A stretch of 9,705 nucleotides of DNA from an uncultured Oscillibacter sp. Lineage in GTDB: Bacteria > Bacillota > Clostridia > Oscillospirales > Oscillospiraceae. Positions 1-7,621 of this stretch are shown here, piece after piece; within the stretch, counting starts at the first letter, position 1, and each line of letters begins with the position of its first letter. The position numbers and the translations under genes are program-made. The stretch is from the NCBI GenBank assembly GCA_902490355.1, contig CABUDN010000102.1, forward strand, positions 1 through 9,705, read 5' to 3'. A model generated the notes under the pieces. The model was not told where the DNA came from. It did not search any database and saw only the letters and a list, made by a program, of their open reading frames with translations.

Positions 1-17
1 GCCCCAGCAATGGATGA

Positions 18-2906
18 ATTATTGACGAGATCAAGATCGACCGCTGCTTTGTCAGCGGCATTCAGCACAGCGCGTACAATTACCGCCTGCTGAGCAACAT
101 GGTGGAGCTGGCACATTCGTCCCAGATCCGGGTATGCTGCGAGGGTGTGGAATCCCAGGGAGAGCTGATGGTGCTGGAGAAGCTTCATCCGGATTTGCTC
201 CAGGGCTTTTTGTTCCACCGCCCCTATACGAAAGAGCAGTTTGAAGCCGGCTTCATCCGCTCGGATACACCCGAGTATGCTGCCCAGCAGAGCCTGTGCC
301 AGGAGCTCAAGCGGTTCCAGTGGGGAGGAGAATCCCTTCCGGGAAAGGACATGGTTTCCACGCCGGAGAGTCTTCAGACCGTGCTGGATGCCATGGACGA
401 GGTCATTTATGTCAGCGATCTGGAGACCTATGAGCTCTACTACCTCAACCCGGCGGGACGGCGTCTGACCGGCGTTTCGGACTACCAGGGGCAAAAGTGC
501 TACAAGGTGCTCCAGGGCAGAACAGACCCCTGCGATTTCTGCACCAATCATTGCCTGCGCCGGGACAGCTTTTACGTCTGGGAACGGGAAAACAAGGTCC
601 TCAACGGATACTTCATGCTCAAGGACAAGCTGATCCCCTGGCGGGGAAAAATGGCGCGGCTGGAAATTGCCATCGACGTTTCCGAGCACGAGATGGTCAG
701 CCAGAAAGTCCGGGAGAAGCTGGACTTTGCGCAAAGCGTTCTGGCCTGCGCCCAGGTACTGGTAGAGGAGCAGGACATGGAGCAGGCCACGCTTCATATG
801 CTCCAGCTGGTCGGGGAATTCTATCAGGCGGACCGGGCGTATATCTTTGAGCCCGATGAAGCCCAGGGAAGTGTCTGGAGCAATACCTATGAATGGAACC
901 GGACGGGCGTGGCATCCGAGCAGGAGAATCTGCAAAAGCTCCCGGTATACCTGCTCAGGCGGTGGCTGGATCTGTTTGCTGAGGGTGAGTCCGTGGTCAT
1001 CTCCGATGTGGAGGATCTGCGGGAAAGTGAGCCGGATGAATGGGGGGTCCTGCGTCCCCAGGGAATCCGGCGCCTGCTGGCCTCCCCCATCTGGCAGGAT
1101 CAGGTCCTGACCGGTTTCCTGGGGGTGGACAATCCCCGCCATTGCATCGGGGATGATGCCCTGATGCGGATGCTGACGATGTTCCTGAAAAGCCGCTTCC
1201 GCCACAATGAGACCAAGGAGCGGCTGGGAGAGCTGCTGAACCTGCATTACCGGGATGTGCTGAAAAACACGGGGCTGGGGCTGTGGTTCATCCGGATGGC
1301 CCCCCAGGGGCACCGGCAGGAGATGTTTGCCGACGAGACCATGCGCCAGGTCCTGGGGCTGGACAAGCCGCTTTCTCCGGAAGAATGCTACCGGCACTGG
1401 TTTTCCCGGATCAAGGACGGCTACCAGCAGTATGTGGAGCAGTCCATGGAAAAGATGGTTCACTGCGGCCGGGTTGTGCAGCTGGAGTATCCCTGGCTTC
1501 ACCCGCTTTTGGGGGAGGTCATCGTGCGCTGCACCGGCGTGCGGACGGAGGATACCGATGGACTGGTGTGCCTGGAGGGCTATCACCGGATGATTTCCGA
1601 TGTGGAATGCTCCGGCTATTTGCCGGATGTGACCGCCGGAGAGGTGTTTGTATTCAGCAGCAAGACCGGCAGAATCTACTTCCACACTCCGCGGCGTCTG
1701 CTGGCCGGGGAGCAGACCTATGAGGAACACTTCCCCCAGTGCTGGCTGGACGGCGAGATGGTTCATCCCCATTTTGCCAAGCGCTTTGCCAAGCTGTTTG
1801 AGGATGTGGCCAACGGTCAGGACGTCAATGACCAGGAAATCCTGCTGCGCAGCAAGAGCGGAACCTATGAATGGTTCAAGCTGTGTACGCGTCATTCCTC
1901 CGGTACGGAGCAGGGAGAGCCCGGCACCATGACGGTGCTGCTGAACACTGTGGATCCAGAGCGGATTCTGGAGCTGGAGAATATGCGGATCCGGGACTTT
2001 TACCACGCCAGCTTGTCGGAGGCAATCGCCTACGCGGAGATCGACCTGGAGAGCAGTCAGATCCGGGCCGCGGGAGGACTGTGGGCCGGATATGAAACCC
2101 GGAGGCCTGATAAGCAGGAGAGCATTCTGGAGTTCATGCTCCGGCAGGCAGGAGACCGGGTGCGGATTCAGGAGCGGCTGCCTCAGGACCGCAAGACGCC
2201 GCAGAATGCATGGAAAAACCTGCTGTCCCAGCAGCCGGATACCCAACGGTTCCGTTACCAGAGATTGCTGGACGGGCACTGGAACTGGGTGGAGCTGGTG
2301 GCGCACACTTTCCGGGAGCGGTTTACGGAAAATACATATGCCCTGCTCTATTTGAAAAATATCGACAGCCAGACCCGACGGGAACTGGCCCACCGGGATG
2401 CTGCCCGCCGGGACCCGCTGACCCGGGTATACAACCGCACCACCTTCCGCAGCGAAGTGGAGGAGTATATGGCGGCGGAGACGGACCGGGAGGGAATTTT
2501 GATTCTGCTGGATGTGGATAACTTCAAGGGAATCAACGACCGGTTCGGGCACCTGGAGGGAGATAAGGTGCTCAAGCGGGTTACGGCCCTGCTGCAGGCC
2601 ACTTTCCGCAGCGACGATGTGATCGGCCGGCTGGGCGGCGATGAGTTCATTGTGTTTATCAGAAGCGGCATGCAGCACGAGATCCTGGAAAAACGGATGC
2701 GGATGTTTTTGTCCAACCTGCAGGAGGATGAAAGAGAACCCATCACCTGCAGCGCCGGCATTACCTTTGTGCACCAGGAGCAGTTCTCCTTTGAACAGAG
2801 TGTCTGTCAGGCGGATATGGCTCTGTATAAGAGCAAGAAAATGGGCAAGAACCACTTTTGCTATTACACCGACGATCTGGAGAAGGAAATGGGCAGTCCG
2901 GTGTAA
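18..2906 (+). CDS. c-di-GMP signalling protein: partial EAL, PAS/GAF sensor region, C-terminal GGDEF (5' incomplete)
   Basis: Predicted to make, and perhaps once to degrade, the second messenger cyclic di-GMP. Residues are numbered from the first ATG at 99. The C-terminal end of an EAL phosphodiesterase domain is visible: DEIKIDR at 24-44, CEGVES (residues 14-19) and DLLQGFLFHRP (32-42). A PAS-like region (about 90-200) carries a cysteine cluster (C134, C145, C148, C152). A GAF-like region (about 210-375) and two more PAS-like regions (about 380-500 and 510-620) follow. The GGDEF domain (about 765-925) has D805, N813/D814, GGDEF at 846-850 and an RxxD inhibitory site (837-840), so it looks catalytically competent and product-inhibited. 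The ATG at 99 lies inside the EAL domain with no ribosome binding site, so it is unlikely to be the natural start. An in-frame TGA at 15-17 blocks the frame upstream, so 18 is only the limit of the open frame. No membrane segment is obvious. The PAS and GAF boundaries are estimates. Confidence 0.85.
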   Translation: MIDEIKIDRCFVSGIQHSAYNYRLLSNMVELAHSSQIRVCCEGVESQGELMVLEKLHPDLLQGFLFHRPYTKEQFEAGFIRSDTPEYAAQQSLCQELKRFQWGGESLPGKDMVSTPESLQTVLDAMDEVIYVSDLETYELYYLNPAGRRLTGVSDYQGQKCYKVLQGRTDPCDFCTNHCLRRDSFYVWERENKVLNGYFMLKDKLIPWRGKMARLEIAIDVSEHEMVSQKVREKLDFAQSVLACAQVLVEEQDMEQATLHMLQLVGEFYQADRAYIFEPDEAQGSVWSNTYEWNRTGVASEQENLQKLPVYLLRRWLDLFAEGESVVISDVEDLRESEPDEWGVLRPQGIRRLLASPIWQDQVLTGFLGVDNPRHCIGDDALMRMLTMFLKSRFRHNETKERLGELLNLHYRDVLKNTGLGLWFIRMAPQGHRQEMFADETMRQVLGLDKPLSPEECYRHWFSRIKDGYQQYVEQSMEKMVHCGRVVQLEYPWLHPLLGEVIVRCTGVRTEDTDGLVCLEGYHRMISDVECSGYLPDVTAGEVFVFSSKTGRIYFHTPRRLLAGEQTYEEHFPQCWLDGEMVHPHFAKRFAKLFEDVANGQDVNDQEILLRSKSGTYEWFKLCTRHSSGTEQGEPGTMTVLLNTVDPERILELENMRIRDFYHASLSEAIAYAEIDLESSQIRAAGGLWAGYETRRPDKQESILEFMLRQAGDRVRIQERLPQDRKTPQNAWKNLLSQQPDTQRFRYQRLLDGHWNWVELVAHTFRERFTENTYALLYLKNIDSQTRRELAHRDAARRDPLTRVYNRTTFRSEVEEYMAAETDREGILILLDVDNFKGINDRFGHLEGDKVLKRVTALLQATFRSDDVIGRLGGDEFIVFIRSGMQHEILEKRMRMFLSNLQEDEREPITCSAGITFVHQEQFSFEQSVCQADMALYKSKKMGKNHFCYYTDDLEKEMGSPV

Positions 2907-2932
2907 GGATTGCGACTGCCGCATTAGAGTAA

Positions 2933-2973
2933 AAAACCGCGCGGGCTCCGTCGGGAGCCCGCGCGGTTTTGGT
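2933..2973 (+). terminator. Strong, probably bidirectional Rho-independent terminator
   Basis: A perfect 17-bp inverted repeat (2933-2949 with 2954-2970) encloses a GTCG loop. It starts in an A run (2931-2936) and ends in TTTTGGTTTT. It lies 26 bases after the stop codon of the EAL/GGDEF gene. The A run on one side and T run on the other mean it can also stop transcripts arriving on the - strand from csrA. Confidence 0.93.
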
Positions 2974-2993
2974 TTTCCTGCGGCGGAACCGCG

Positions 2994-3025
2994 GAAAAAG
3001 CGGACCGCCCGGGAGGACGGTCCGC
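2994..3025 (-). terminator. Rho-independent terminator of the flgM-csrA operon
   Basis: The 8-bp stem GCGGACCG (3000-3007) pairs with CGGTCCGC (3018-3025) around a 10-base loop. An A run at 2995-2999 becomes a U tract in the - strand transcript. The stem ends 11 bases downstream of the csrA stop codon, so it is the natural end of the flagellar operon. Confidence 0.82.
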
Positions 3026-3036
3026 AGGGGGAGAGA

Positions 3037-3297
3037 TCAGGAATCGGAGGGGGGCGTGTGGGTGCACAGCGTACCGACCGCGGAACGCAGCTGATCCACC
3101 AGAGGGGCGGGGGCAGTGGAGGCGGCGTCCTGGTTTTCACAGACGGCCTTTTGCAGTTCACTGCGCAAAACCAACACATCCCGGGGGGCGCTGATCCCGA
3201 TATTGACCTGCCCGCCGGGGTCGATGGACAGGATGGTAATGCTGATATTTTCTCCGATCATGACGGATTCGCCCTCTTTGCGGCTGAGCACCAGCAT
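3037..3297 (-). CDS. csrA: Carbon storage regulator CsrA (translational regulator)
   Basis: RNA-binding dimer that recognises GGA motifs in leader RNAs and blocks translation. In flagellated Firmicutes its best-known target is flagellin mRNA. The 86-residue product starts with the family signature MLVLSRK, followed by GESVMIG, QVNIGI and APRDV. The RNA-contacting residues L4 and R6 are present, and R45 takes the place of the usual R44, shifted by one inserted residue. The ATG at 3297 is chosen over the GTG three bases upstream because it gives the canonical N-terminus and sits 7 bases after a GGGGAGG site. The fliW stop codon TGA shares its A with this ATG, so translation is probably coupled. 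The tail beyond the core fold (about residue 50 onward) is longer than in many CsrA proteins, which are about 60-75 residues, and is rich in Ala, Pro and Ser. This is the last gene of the operon; no flagellin gene follows. Confidence 0.95.
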   Translation of the reverse strand: MLVLSRKEGESVMIGENISITILSIDPGGQVNIGISAPRDVLVLRSELQKAVCENQDAASTAPAPLVDQLRSAVGTLCTHTPPSDS

Positions 3298-3743
3298 CAC
3301 ATCACCTCCCCGCAGGAAAGGGAATCCAGCCGGTGGCGCATGCCGTAGGAGGTGTCATCCAGGATGACCTGCATTCCCCGGTGCAGATCCGGATGGATGA
3401 CCACCGGGCAGCGCAGGTTCAGAGTGCTTGCTCCCACCGGGTCCCGCACCACGCACATCACATAGTAGCAAAGATCCTCGCTGCGCTGGACTTCCATGAG
3501 TTCCAGGGCCTCGGCAGAGAGAACCGGCGCGTAGTCAGGCTTGAGGGAAAAGGGATTCATGGCAATGAAGGCCAGTCCGGGGGTCTGGACGCTTTGCAGG
3601 CAGAGCATGTTGCCTTCGCTGCCGGCGAAGGGGAGGAGCAAGAAGGCGGTCTCCCCGGAAAAACCGAACAGTCCGCTGGGAAACGTTATCACATCGGCGG
3701 GATCGTAATCAATGCGCCCAAAATACTTGGTATCAAGCTGCAT
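3297..3743 (-). CDS. fliW: Flagellar assembly factor FliW (CsrA antagonist)
   Basis: FliW binds either flagellin or CsrA in the cytoplasm. When flagellin is secreted, free FliW sequesters CsrA and relieves repression of flagellin translation. The 148-residue product matches the usual family length and shows its hallmarks: a TKYFGRIDY start, ITFPSGLFGF, LQSVQTPGLAFIAMNPF, and near the end STLNLRCPVVI and QVILDD. The ATG at 3743 is preceded by AAAGGAG (3751-3757), which overlaps the stop codon of the DUF6470 gene. The open frame continues upstream to 3842, but that extension overlaps the previous gene and has no family similarity. The 3' end overlaps csrA by one base, consistent with balanced production of the two partners. 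Confidence 0.95.
   Translation of the reverse strand: MQLDTKYFGRIDYDPADVITFPSGLFGFSGETAFLLLPFAGSEGNMLCLQSVQTPGLAFIAMNPFSLKPDYAPVLSAEALELMEVQRSEDLCYYVMCVVRDPVGASTLNLRCPVVIHPDLHRGMQVILDDTSYGMRHRLDSLSCGEVM
3305..3311 (-). promoter_or_regulatory. csrA ribosome binding site inside the fliW 3' end
   Basis: GGGGAGG on the - strand lies in the last codons of fliW, 7 bases before the csrA ATG (3297). It decides the csrA start and places ribosome loading for csrA inside the fliW coding sequence. Confidence 0.8.
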
Positions 3744-3756
3744 CGTCTGTCTCCTT

Positions 3757-4362
3757 TCAGGCGTTGACATCCACGGGCTCGTAGTCCGGATCGGAAGAGG
3801 GGGGAACATACAGAGGTCCGCCCACATATTTGATGATGACATCCGGCCGCTGGGTCATGGTGAACTCGATGTCGCCGGGAACAAAGGTAAAGCTCATTTG
3901 CTCCATGCGCCAGTCAAAATTCAGCTTGTCCATCTCGTAGCGGATGCTCATCTCGCCGCCGTCCCAGCTGATATCCGGCCCCACGCTGGGCAGGAACTGG
4001 ATGTTGAGGTTGACGGGATCCCCGGTGGTCTGCTGCCGGGCCAGCTGGGGAATGACGTCCTGGTCAATGCGGGCCTCCATCATCATCCGGCCCTTCTGGG
4101 CCAGGACGGCGGTGGCCTGGTAGGCACCCTGCACGCCGGCCTGGGCCTGCTGGCGGATGAGCGTGGCGGTGGTGGGCATGACGGAGTTGCGGGCCTCGAA
4201 CGTGTCCAGGTTGACCTGGATGGGCTGGCTGCGGATATTCAGCCCGCCCTTGTCCCGGGAGATTTCCACCTGGGCGGTGCCCCGCGCATACTCCAGATGG
4301 GCCCGTGTCACCTTCATCTGGATCTCAATGGGAACGGTTTTGATTTCAATAAGCGGATCCAT
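3757..4362 (-). CDS. DUF6470 family protein (YviE-like), flagellar operon member
   Basis: A 201-residue protein of no established function. Its place between flgL and fliW is that of yviE in Bacillus subtilis, and the N-terminal pattern (MDPLIEIKTVPIEIQMKVTRA, then alternating short beta-like strands containing NIRSQPIQVNLDTFEARNS) fits the DUF6470 family to which YviE belongs. A helical stretch rich in Gln and Ala follows (about residues 70-110), and the C-terminal half is again beta-rich and ends in an acidic, Pro-rich tail. There is no signal peptide or membrane segment. The ATG at 4362 is chosen because GAAGGAG (4374-4380) lies 11 bases upstream; an alternative ATG at 4383 has no such site. 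A role in flagellar assembly is inferred from position only. Confidence 0.85.
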   Translation of the reverse strand: MDPLIEIKTVPIEIQMKVTRAHLEYARGTAQVEISRDKGGLNIRSQPIQVNLDTFEARNSVMPTTATLIRQQAQAGVQGAYQATAVLAQKGRMMMEARIDQDVIPQLARQQTTGDPVNLNIQFLPSVGPDISWDGGEMSIRYEMDKLNFDWRMEQMSFTFVPGDIEFTMTQRPDVIIKYVGGPLYVPPSSDPDYEPVDVNA

Positions 4363-4414
4363 GACGCTGAAAACTCCTTCCATGGGCAGGCGGCGGTTTG
4401 GATGAGACCGGCTG

Positions 4415-5527
4415 TCAATTCAGATAGTCCATCAGGGACTGGGGAACTACATTGGCGCCTACCTGCAGGGCGGCGTTGTAGCTGGTTTGTGCGGAGACCA
4501 GAGTGAGAATGGCCTCAACCTCGTCGATGTTTTCGATGCTGTTGAGCTCCGTATTCAAAGAGGTGAAGGTGCTCTCCAGCTGGGATTGGTTGGTTTTGAG
4601 GAACTGGGCCTGGGTGTCCAGCTGGGTGTGCTGGCTGCTCAGGTCCTCCTGGGCCTTGGTGAGCTTTCCCATGAGGCGCTCGGCGTCCTCCTTGTTGCCG
4701 GCGGAGCTCCACTCGCCGGTGTCCTGGTTGTAGCCCCGGAAGACTTCGGACAGGCGCACCATGATGGAGACGATATTGGTGGGATCGCCGTCGGCATCCA
4801 CGCCGTAGCCGCCGATGAAGTCGGTGCCGGAGATGGCGGAGTCAAAGGCGGTGGAGGGAATTACGTTGCCCTGTCCGTCTACCTCAAACCCGATGCCGAT
4901 GTCCACATACAGATGCTCGCCGGACCACTGTTCCAGCATTTCCTGGTTGGTCATGGGCGTGACACCGTCGTCCTTGAGCACGTTGTTGCCGTTTTCGTCG
5001 GTATAGGGCTGATCCAGCGTGGCGGGATCGTCAATCCGGACGCCCCGGTAGGTGACGTAGGTCCGGTCTCCGTCCTGCTCCAGGGCGAAGGGGGGATTCT
5101 GGGTATCGGCGCCGTTGAAGAGGTAGTTGCTGTCATACTTGCCGTTGAGGCTCTGGATAATGGCCTCGGCGCCGGAATAGATCACGTCGCCCTGCGTGTT
5201 CAGGGTGCTCAGGTTCGTGTCGCTCAGGCCCTTGAGTGCGGGAGCCTGGGCCAGGTCCGACACCAGCTTGTCGATCATATCGTCGGCCACGTCCCAGGCG
5301 GTGGAAAACTTGTTGAGTACCGTGGTGTTGTTGGAGTACTGGGCGTTGGTGGCGTTGAGGGAGCTGTGGATCTTGAAGGCCCGGGTGGCCGCGGCGGGAT
5401 CGGCGGAGTAGGAGTCGAAATTGCGCCCGCTCATCATGGAACTCATGGCCGAATAAAGCTGATTGGTGGATTTGAGCAGATTTTTCTGATAGGTATAAAT
5501 GGTGGAATTGGTGGTTACGCGAAGCAT
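4415..5527 (-). CDS. flgL: Flagellar hook-associated protein FlgL (HAP3)
   Basis: Structural protein joining the FlgK ring to the flagellin filament; exported by the flagellar type III apparatus and placed outside the cell. The 370-residue product begins with the flagellin-like helix typical of FlgL (LRVTTNSTIYTYQKNLL, then LYSAMSSMMSGRNFDSYSADP) and has DSNYLFNGADT near residue 130. It ends with the paired C-terminal helix (LVSAQTSYNAALQVGANVV, final residues SLMDYLN). Both terminal helices are intact, as needed for a functional axial protein. The middle (about 140-280) is acidic and variable, as expected for the exposed domain. The ATG at 5527 follows GAGGTGA (5535-5541) at 7 bases. It starts 33 bases after the flgK stop codon. 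Confidence 0.95.
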   Translation of the reverse strand: MLRVTTNSTIYTYQKNLLKSTNQLYSAMSSMMSGRNFDSYSADPAAATRAFKIHSSLNATNAQYSNNTTVLNKFSTAWDVADDMIDKLVSDLAQAPALKGLSDTNLSTLNTQGDVIYSGAEAIIQSLNGKYDSNYLFNGADTQNPPFALEQDGDRTYVTYRGVRIDDPATLDQPYTDENGNNVLKDDGVTPMTNQEMLEQWSGEHLYVDIGIGFEVDGQGNVIPSTAFDSAISGTDFIGGYGVDADGDPTNIVSIMVRLSEVFRGYNQDTGEWSSAGNKEDAERLMGKLTKAQEDLSSQHTQLDTQAQFLKTNQSQLESTFTSLNTELNSIENIDEVEAILTLVSAQTSYNAALQVGANVVPQSLMDYLN

Positions 5528-5560
5528 GATTCATTCACCTCGAAAGATACAGAGATGGCC

Positions 5561-7165
5561 TTACACGGTGCTGTTGATCAGGGAGTCCAGGGCCTCCTCC
5601 AGGACGTTCATCAGCCGGCAGGCGGCGGTATATGCCTTTTGATAGGTCATGAGGCTGGTAGCCTCATCGTTGAGGTCCACGCCGCTGACGCCCTCCCGGT
5701 TGACGCTGATGTCGTCGGCTGTGACGATATAGTTGTTGAGCACGGCGTCGGTGCTCATCTGATCCTCCGCCAGAGTGGACTGGATCTTCAAAAGCATCTC
5801 CTCAAAGGTGCCGTGATATGCCGAACCCACGGCGCCGCCCTCAATGTGGGTGGGGTCAAAGGTTTGATCCTGGTCGAACAGGGCCAGGAACTTGGCCAGA
5901 TTGGAGGTGTCGCCGCTGGGAGCCTGGGGATCGGCGGTGGCCTGGATGGAAACGCTGCCCTCGGCCCAGCTTTTGGACACGGAGATATTGGCGGCGGTAA
6001 TGCCGTCGGCATCATCGGTATTGCTGCCGGTGCTGAAAAGGTTGCCCTCACCGGGCAGGCCGGAGCCGGTGTTGTTGAGTTTGTTCATGGCATCGGCAAA
6101 CTCGCGTGCCAGGGAATCCAGGGCCTTTTGATAGTAGGGGATGCCCCGCTTGACAGCGGCATTGGGGTCGGCGGCCACGTCCGCGTCGGTGGCAAACTCG
6201 CCCTCCTCGGTCAGAAGCTCCCGCAGGGACTGCAGGGAGCCGTACAGATCATTGTCCAGCAGTTTGACAGAATCGGGATCGGCGGGGTCCTGCTTTTCCC
6301 CGTCGGCATTTTTCAAAGCGTCCAGACTGATGCGGAAGTTGTCGTCGTGGTCGGCCTCCAGCTGTGTGGTGTAAGTCCCGTCCACCAGGGTGTGGTTGTG
6401 CGGCGGGTCATTGGCCAGAGTGATGGTGAGCTTTTCCACCATGGTGCCGGCGCCCACGTCCTCCATGGAGTATTTCACGTCGATCTTCATATACCCGCTG
6501 AGCTCATCGAGCAGCAGGTTGCGGTTGTCCCGCAGCTCCAGGGCCGGATCGCCCCGCAGATCGGCGTTGCGGATCGACTCGTTGAGATCCCGGATCTGGG
6601 TGAGGATATCGTTGACCTGGGTGACCTGCTGGTCCAGCTCCTGGGTATAGTCGTCCATCTTGCCGGACAGCGCGTCGGCGTAGGAATTGAAGTATGTGGC
6701 CAAGGCGCTGGCGGAGGTGCGGATGAGGCTGTCATAGGTGCCCACGCCGTTGGTGATGGCCTGGCTGATGAGGTCCCGCAGATCATTGAGCTGACTGAGA
6801 ATGACGCCGTCGTCCTGCTCCAGGCTGCCTTTGCCCACTTCATCCAGTATGGAGGCCAGATCGTTGAGCCCCTCCAGTTTGGTGTTGGCGGCCCCCACAT
6901 CGGACTGAGCCTTGCGGTAGGAAATATCCAGACCGGGGTCCCGCAGCTGCGTGACCCCGGCGATGACGGCGCCCTGGCCGATCCGGGTGTTGTAGCTGGA
7001 GGCGTACCGGTCCGTGACGGAGGGAATCAGGCTGACCTGATTGAGTCTTTGTCGGGTGTAGCCGTTGGTGTTGATATTGGTGATATTGTTGCCCGTCACG
7101 TCCAGACCCTTCTGGGCGGAGTAAATACCCAGACGGACGGTGGTAAAAGAACCGAATGTGCTCAT
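5561..7165 (-). CDS. flgK: Flagellar hook-associated protein FlgK (HAP1)
   Basis: First hook-filament junction protein, assembled on the hook tip after export. The 534-residue product is of ordinary length for FlgK. The rod/hook/HAP N-terminal motif is clear (FTTVRLGIYSAQKGLDVTGN, then ITNINTNGYTRQR), followed by RIGQGAVIAGVTQLRDPGLD, typical of FlgK. A long helical segment (about residues 85-205) and a variable beta-rich centre come next. The C-terminus has the conserved GVDLNDEATSLMTYQKAYTA helix and ends in LDSLINSTV. The ATG at 7165 lies 5-7 bases after an AGGAG site (within 7171-7178) that overlaps the flgN stop codon. Its likely chaperone, FlgN, is encoded just upstream. Confidence 0.96.
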   Translation of the reverse strand: MSTFGSFTTVRLGIYSAQKGLDVTGNNITNINTNGYTRQRLNQVSLIPSVTDRYASSYNTRIGQGAVIAGVTQLRDPGLDISYRKAQSDVGAANTKLEGLNDLASILDEVGKGSLEQDDGVILSQLNDLRDLISQAITNGVGTYDSLIRTSASALATYFNSYADALSGKMDDYTQELDQQVTQVNDILTQIRDLNESIRNADLRGDPALELRDNRNLLLDELSGYMKIDVKYSMEDVGAGTMVEKLTITLANDPPHNHTLVDGTYTTQLEADHDDNFRISLDALKNADGEKQDPADPDSVKLLDNDLYGSLQSLRELLTEEGEFATDADVAADPNAAVKRGIPYYQKALDSLAREFADAMNKLNNTGSGLPGEGNLFSTGSNTDDADGITAANISVSKSWAEGSVSIQATADPQAPSGDTSNLAKFLALFDQDQTFDPTHIEGGAVGSAYHGTFEEMLLKIQSTLAEDQMSTDAVLNNYIVTADDISVNREGVSGVDLNDEATSLMTYQKAYTAACRLMNVLEEALDSLINSTV

Positions 7166-7177
7166 GGTGTTCTCCTC

Positions 7178-7615
7178 TCAGGCACGGAAGTCTGCGGCGG
7201 CGGTCCGGGGAGCGGACGGATGCTCCGCTTCCCTCTGTTCCAGTTCCCGCTCAATGCGGTGCAGGCGGGACTCCATCAGAGTGCGGGCGGTCTGCTGGGC
7301 GCTGGAGAGCACCTGATAACTGCGCAGTACCTGCTGGCTGATGGCGGCGGTCCGTTCCTGCTCCTGCGGCGGACAGTGCCGGGGCAGGTCCGCCAGGGAG
7401 ACGTGCTCCAGCCCCAGGTCCCGGAGCATGGCCTTGCGGTGCTGCTCCCGGCCCCGCAGAGACAGAGCCGCTGCCTGTTCCTGCTTCATGCATGCATCCA
7501 GGGCACCCAGGTCACCGGACCGGACAGCGGAAATCTTTTGCTGTTCTACACCGGAGAGAGCGTCCAGCTCCTGGCAGAGCTGCTCCAAAAAAGCCAGGTA
7601 ATCATGAAATTCCAT
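7178..7615 (-). CDS. flgN: Flagellar export chaperone FlgN
   Basis: Cytosolic chaperone that protects FlgK and FlgL and delivers them to the flagellar export gate. The 145-residue product is almost entirely helical and charged, with heptad-like Leu spacing and a Gln/Glu/Arg-rich C-terminal third (SRLHRIERELEQREAEH), as expected for the FlgN/YvyG family. Sequence conservation in this family is weak, so the call rests on size, helical character and position between flgM and flgK. The ATG at 7615 is the only good start in frame. Its nearest ribosome binding site, GGAGGAG (7628-7634), is 12 bases away inside the flgM 3' end, which is long and suggests coupling to flgM translation. The gap to flgM is 6 bases. 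Confidence 0.87.
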   Translation of the reverse strand: MEFHDYLAFLEQLCQELDALSGVEQQKISAVRSGDLGALDACMKQEQAAALSLRGREQHRKAMLRDLGLEHVSLADLPRHCPPQEQERTAAISQQVLRSYQVLSSAQQTARTLMESRLHRIERELEQREAEHPSAPRTAAADFRA

Positions 7616-7621
7616 TGTGCG

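Noticed and set aside
3298..3300. GTG as an alternative csrA start
   Set aside because: It would add one Met before the invariant MLVLSRK N-terminus and sit only 4 bases from the GGAGG site; the ATG at 3297 has better spacing.
3744..3842. N-terminal extension of fliW
   Set aside because: The open frame continues upstream, but the added residues overlap the DUF6470 gene, show no FliW similarity and lack a ribosome site.
3712..4506. A 264-codon + strand frame opposite the DUF6470 gene
   Set aside because: Antisense to a gene with a good start, ribosome site and operon position; the translation is low-complexity Gly/Leu/His-rich.
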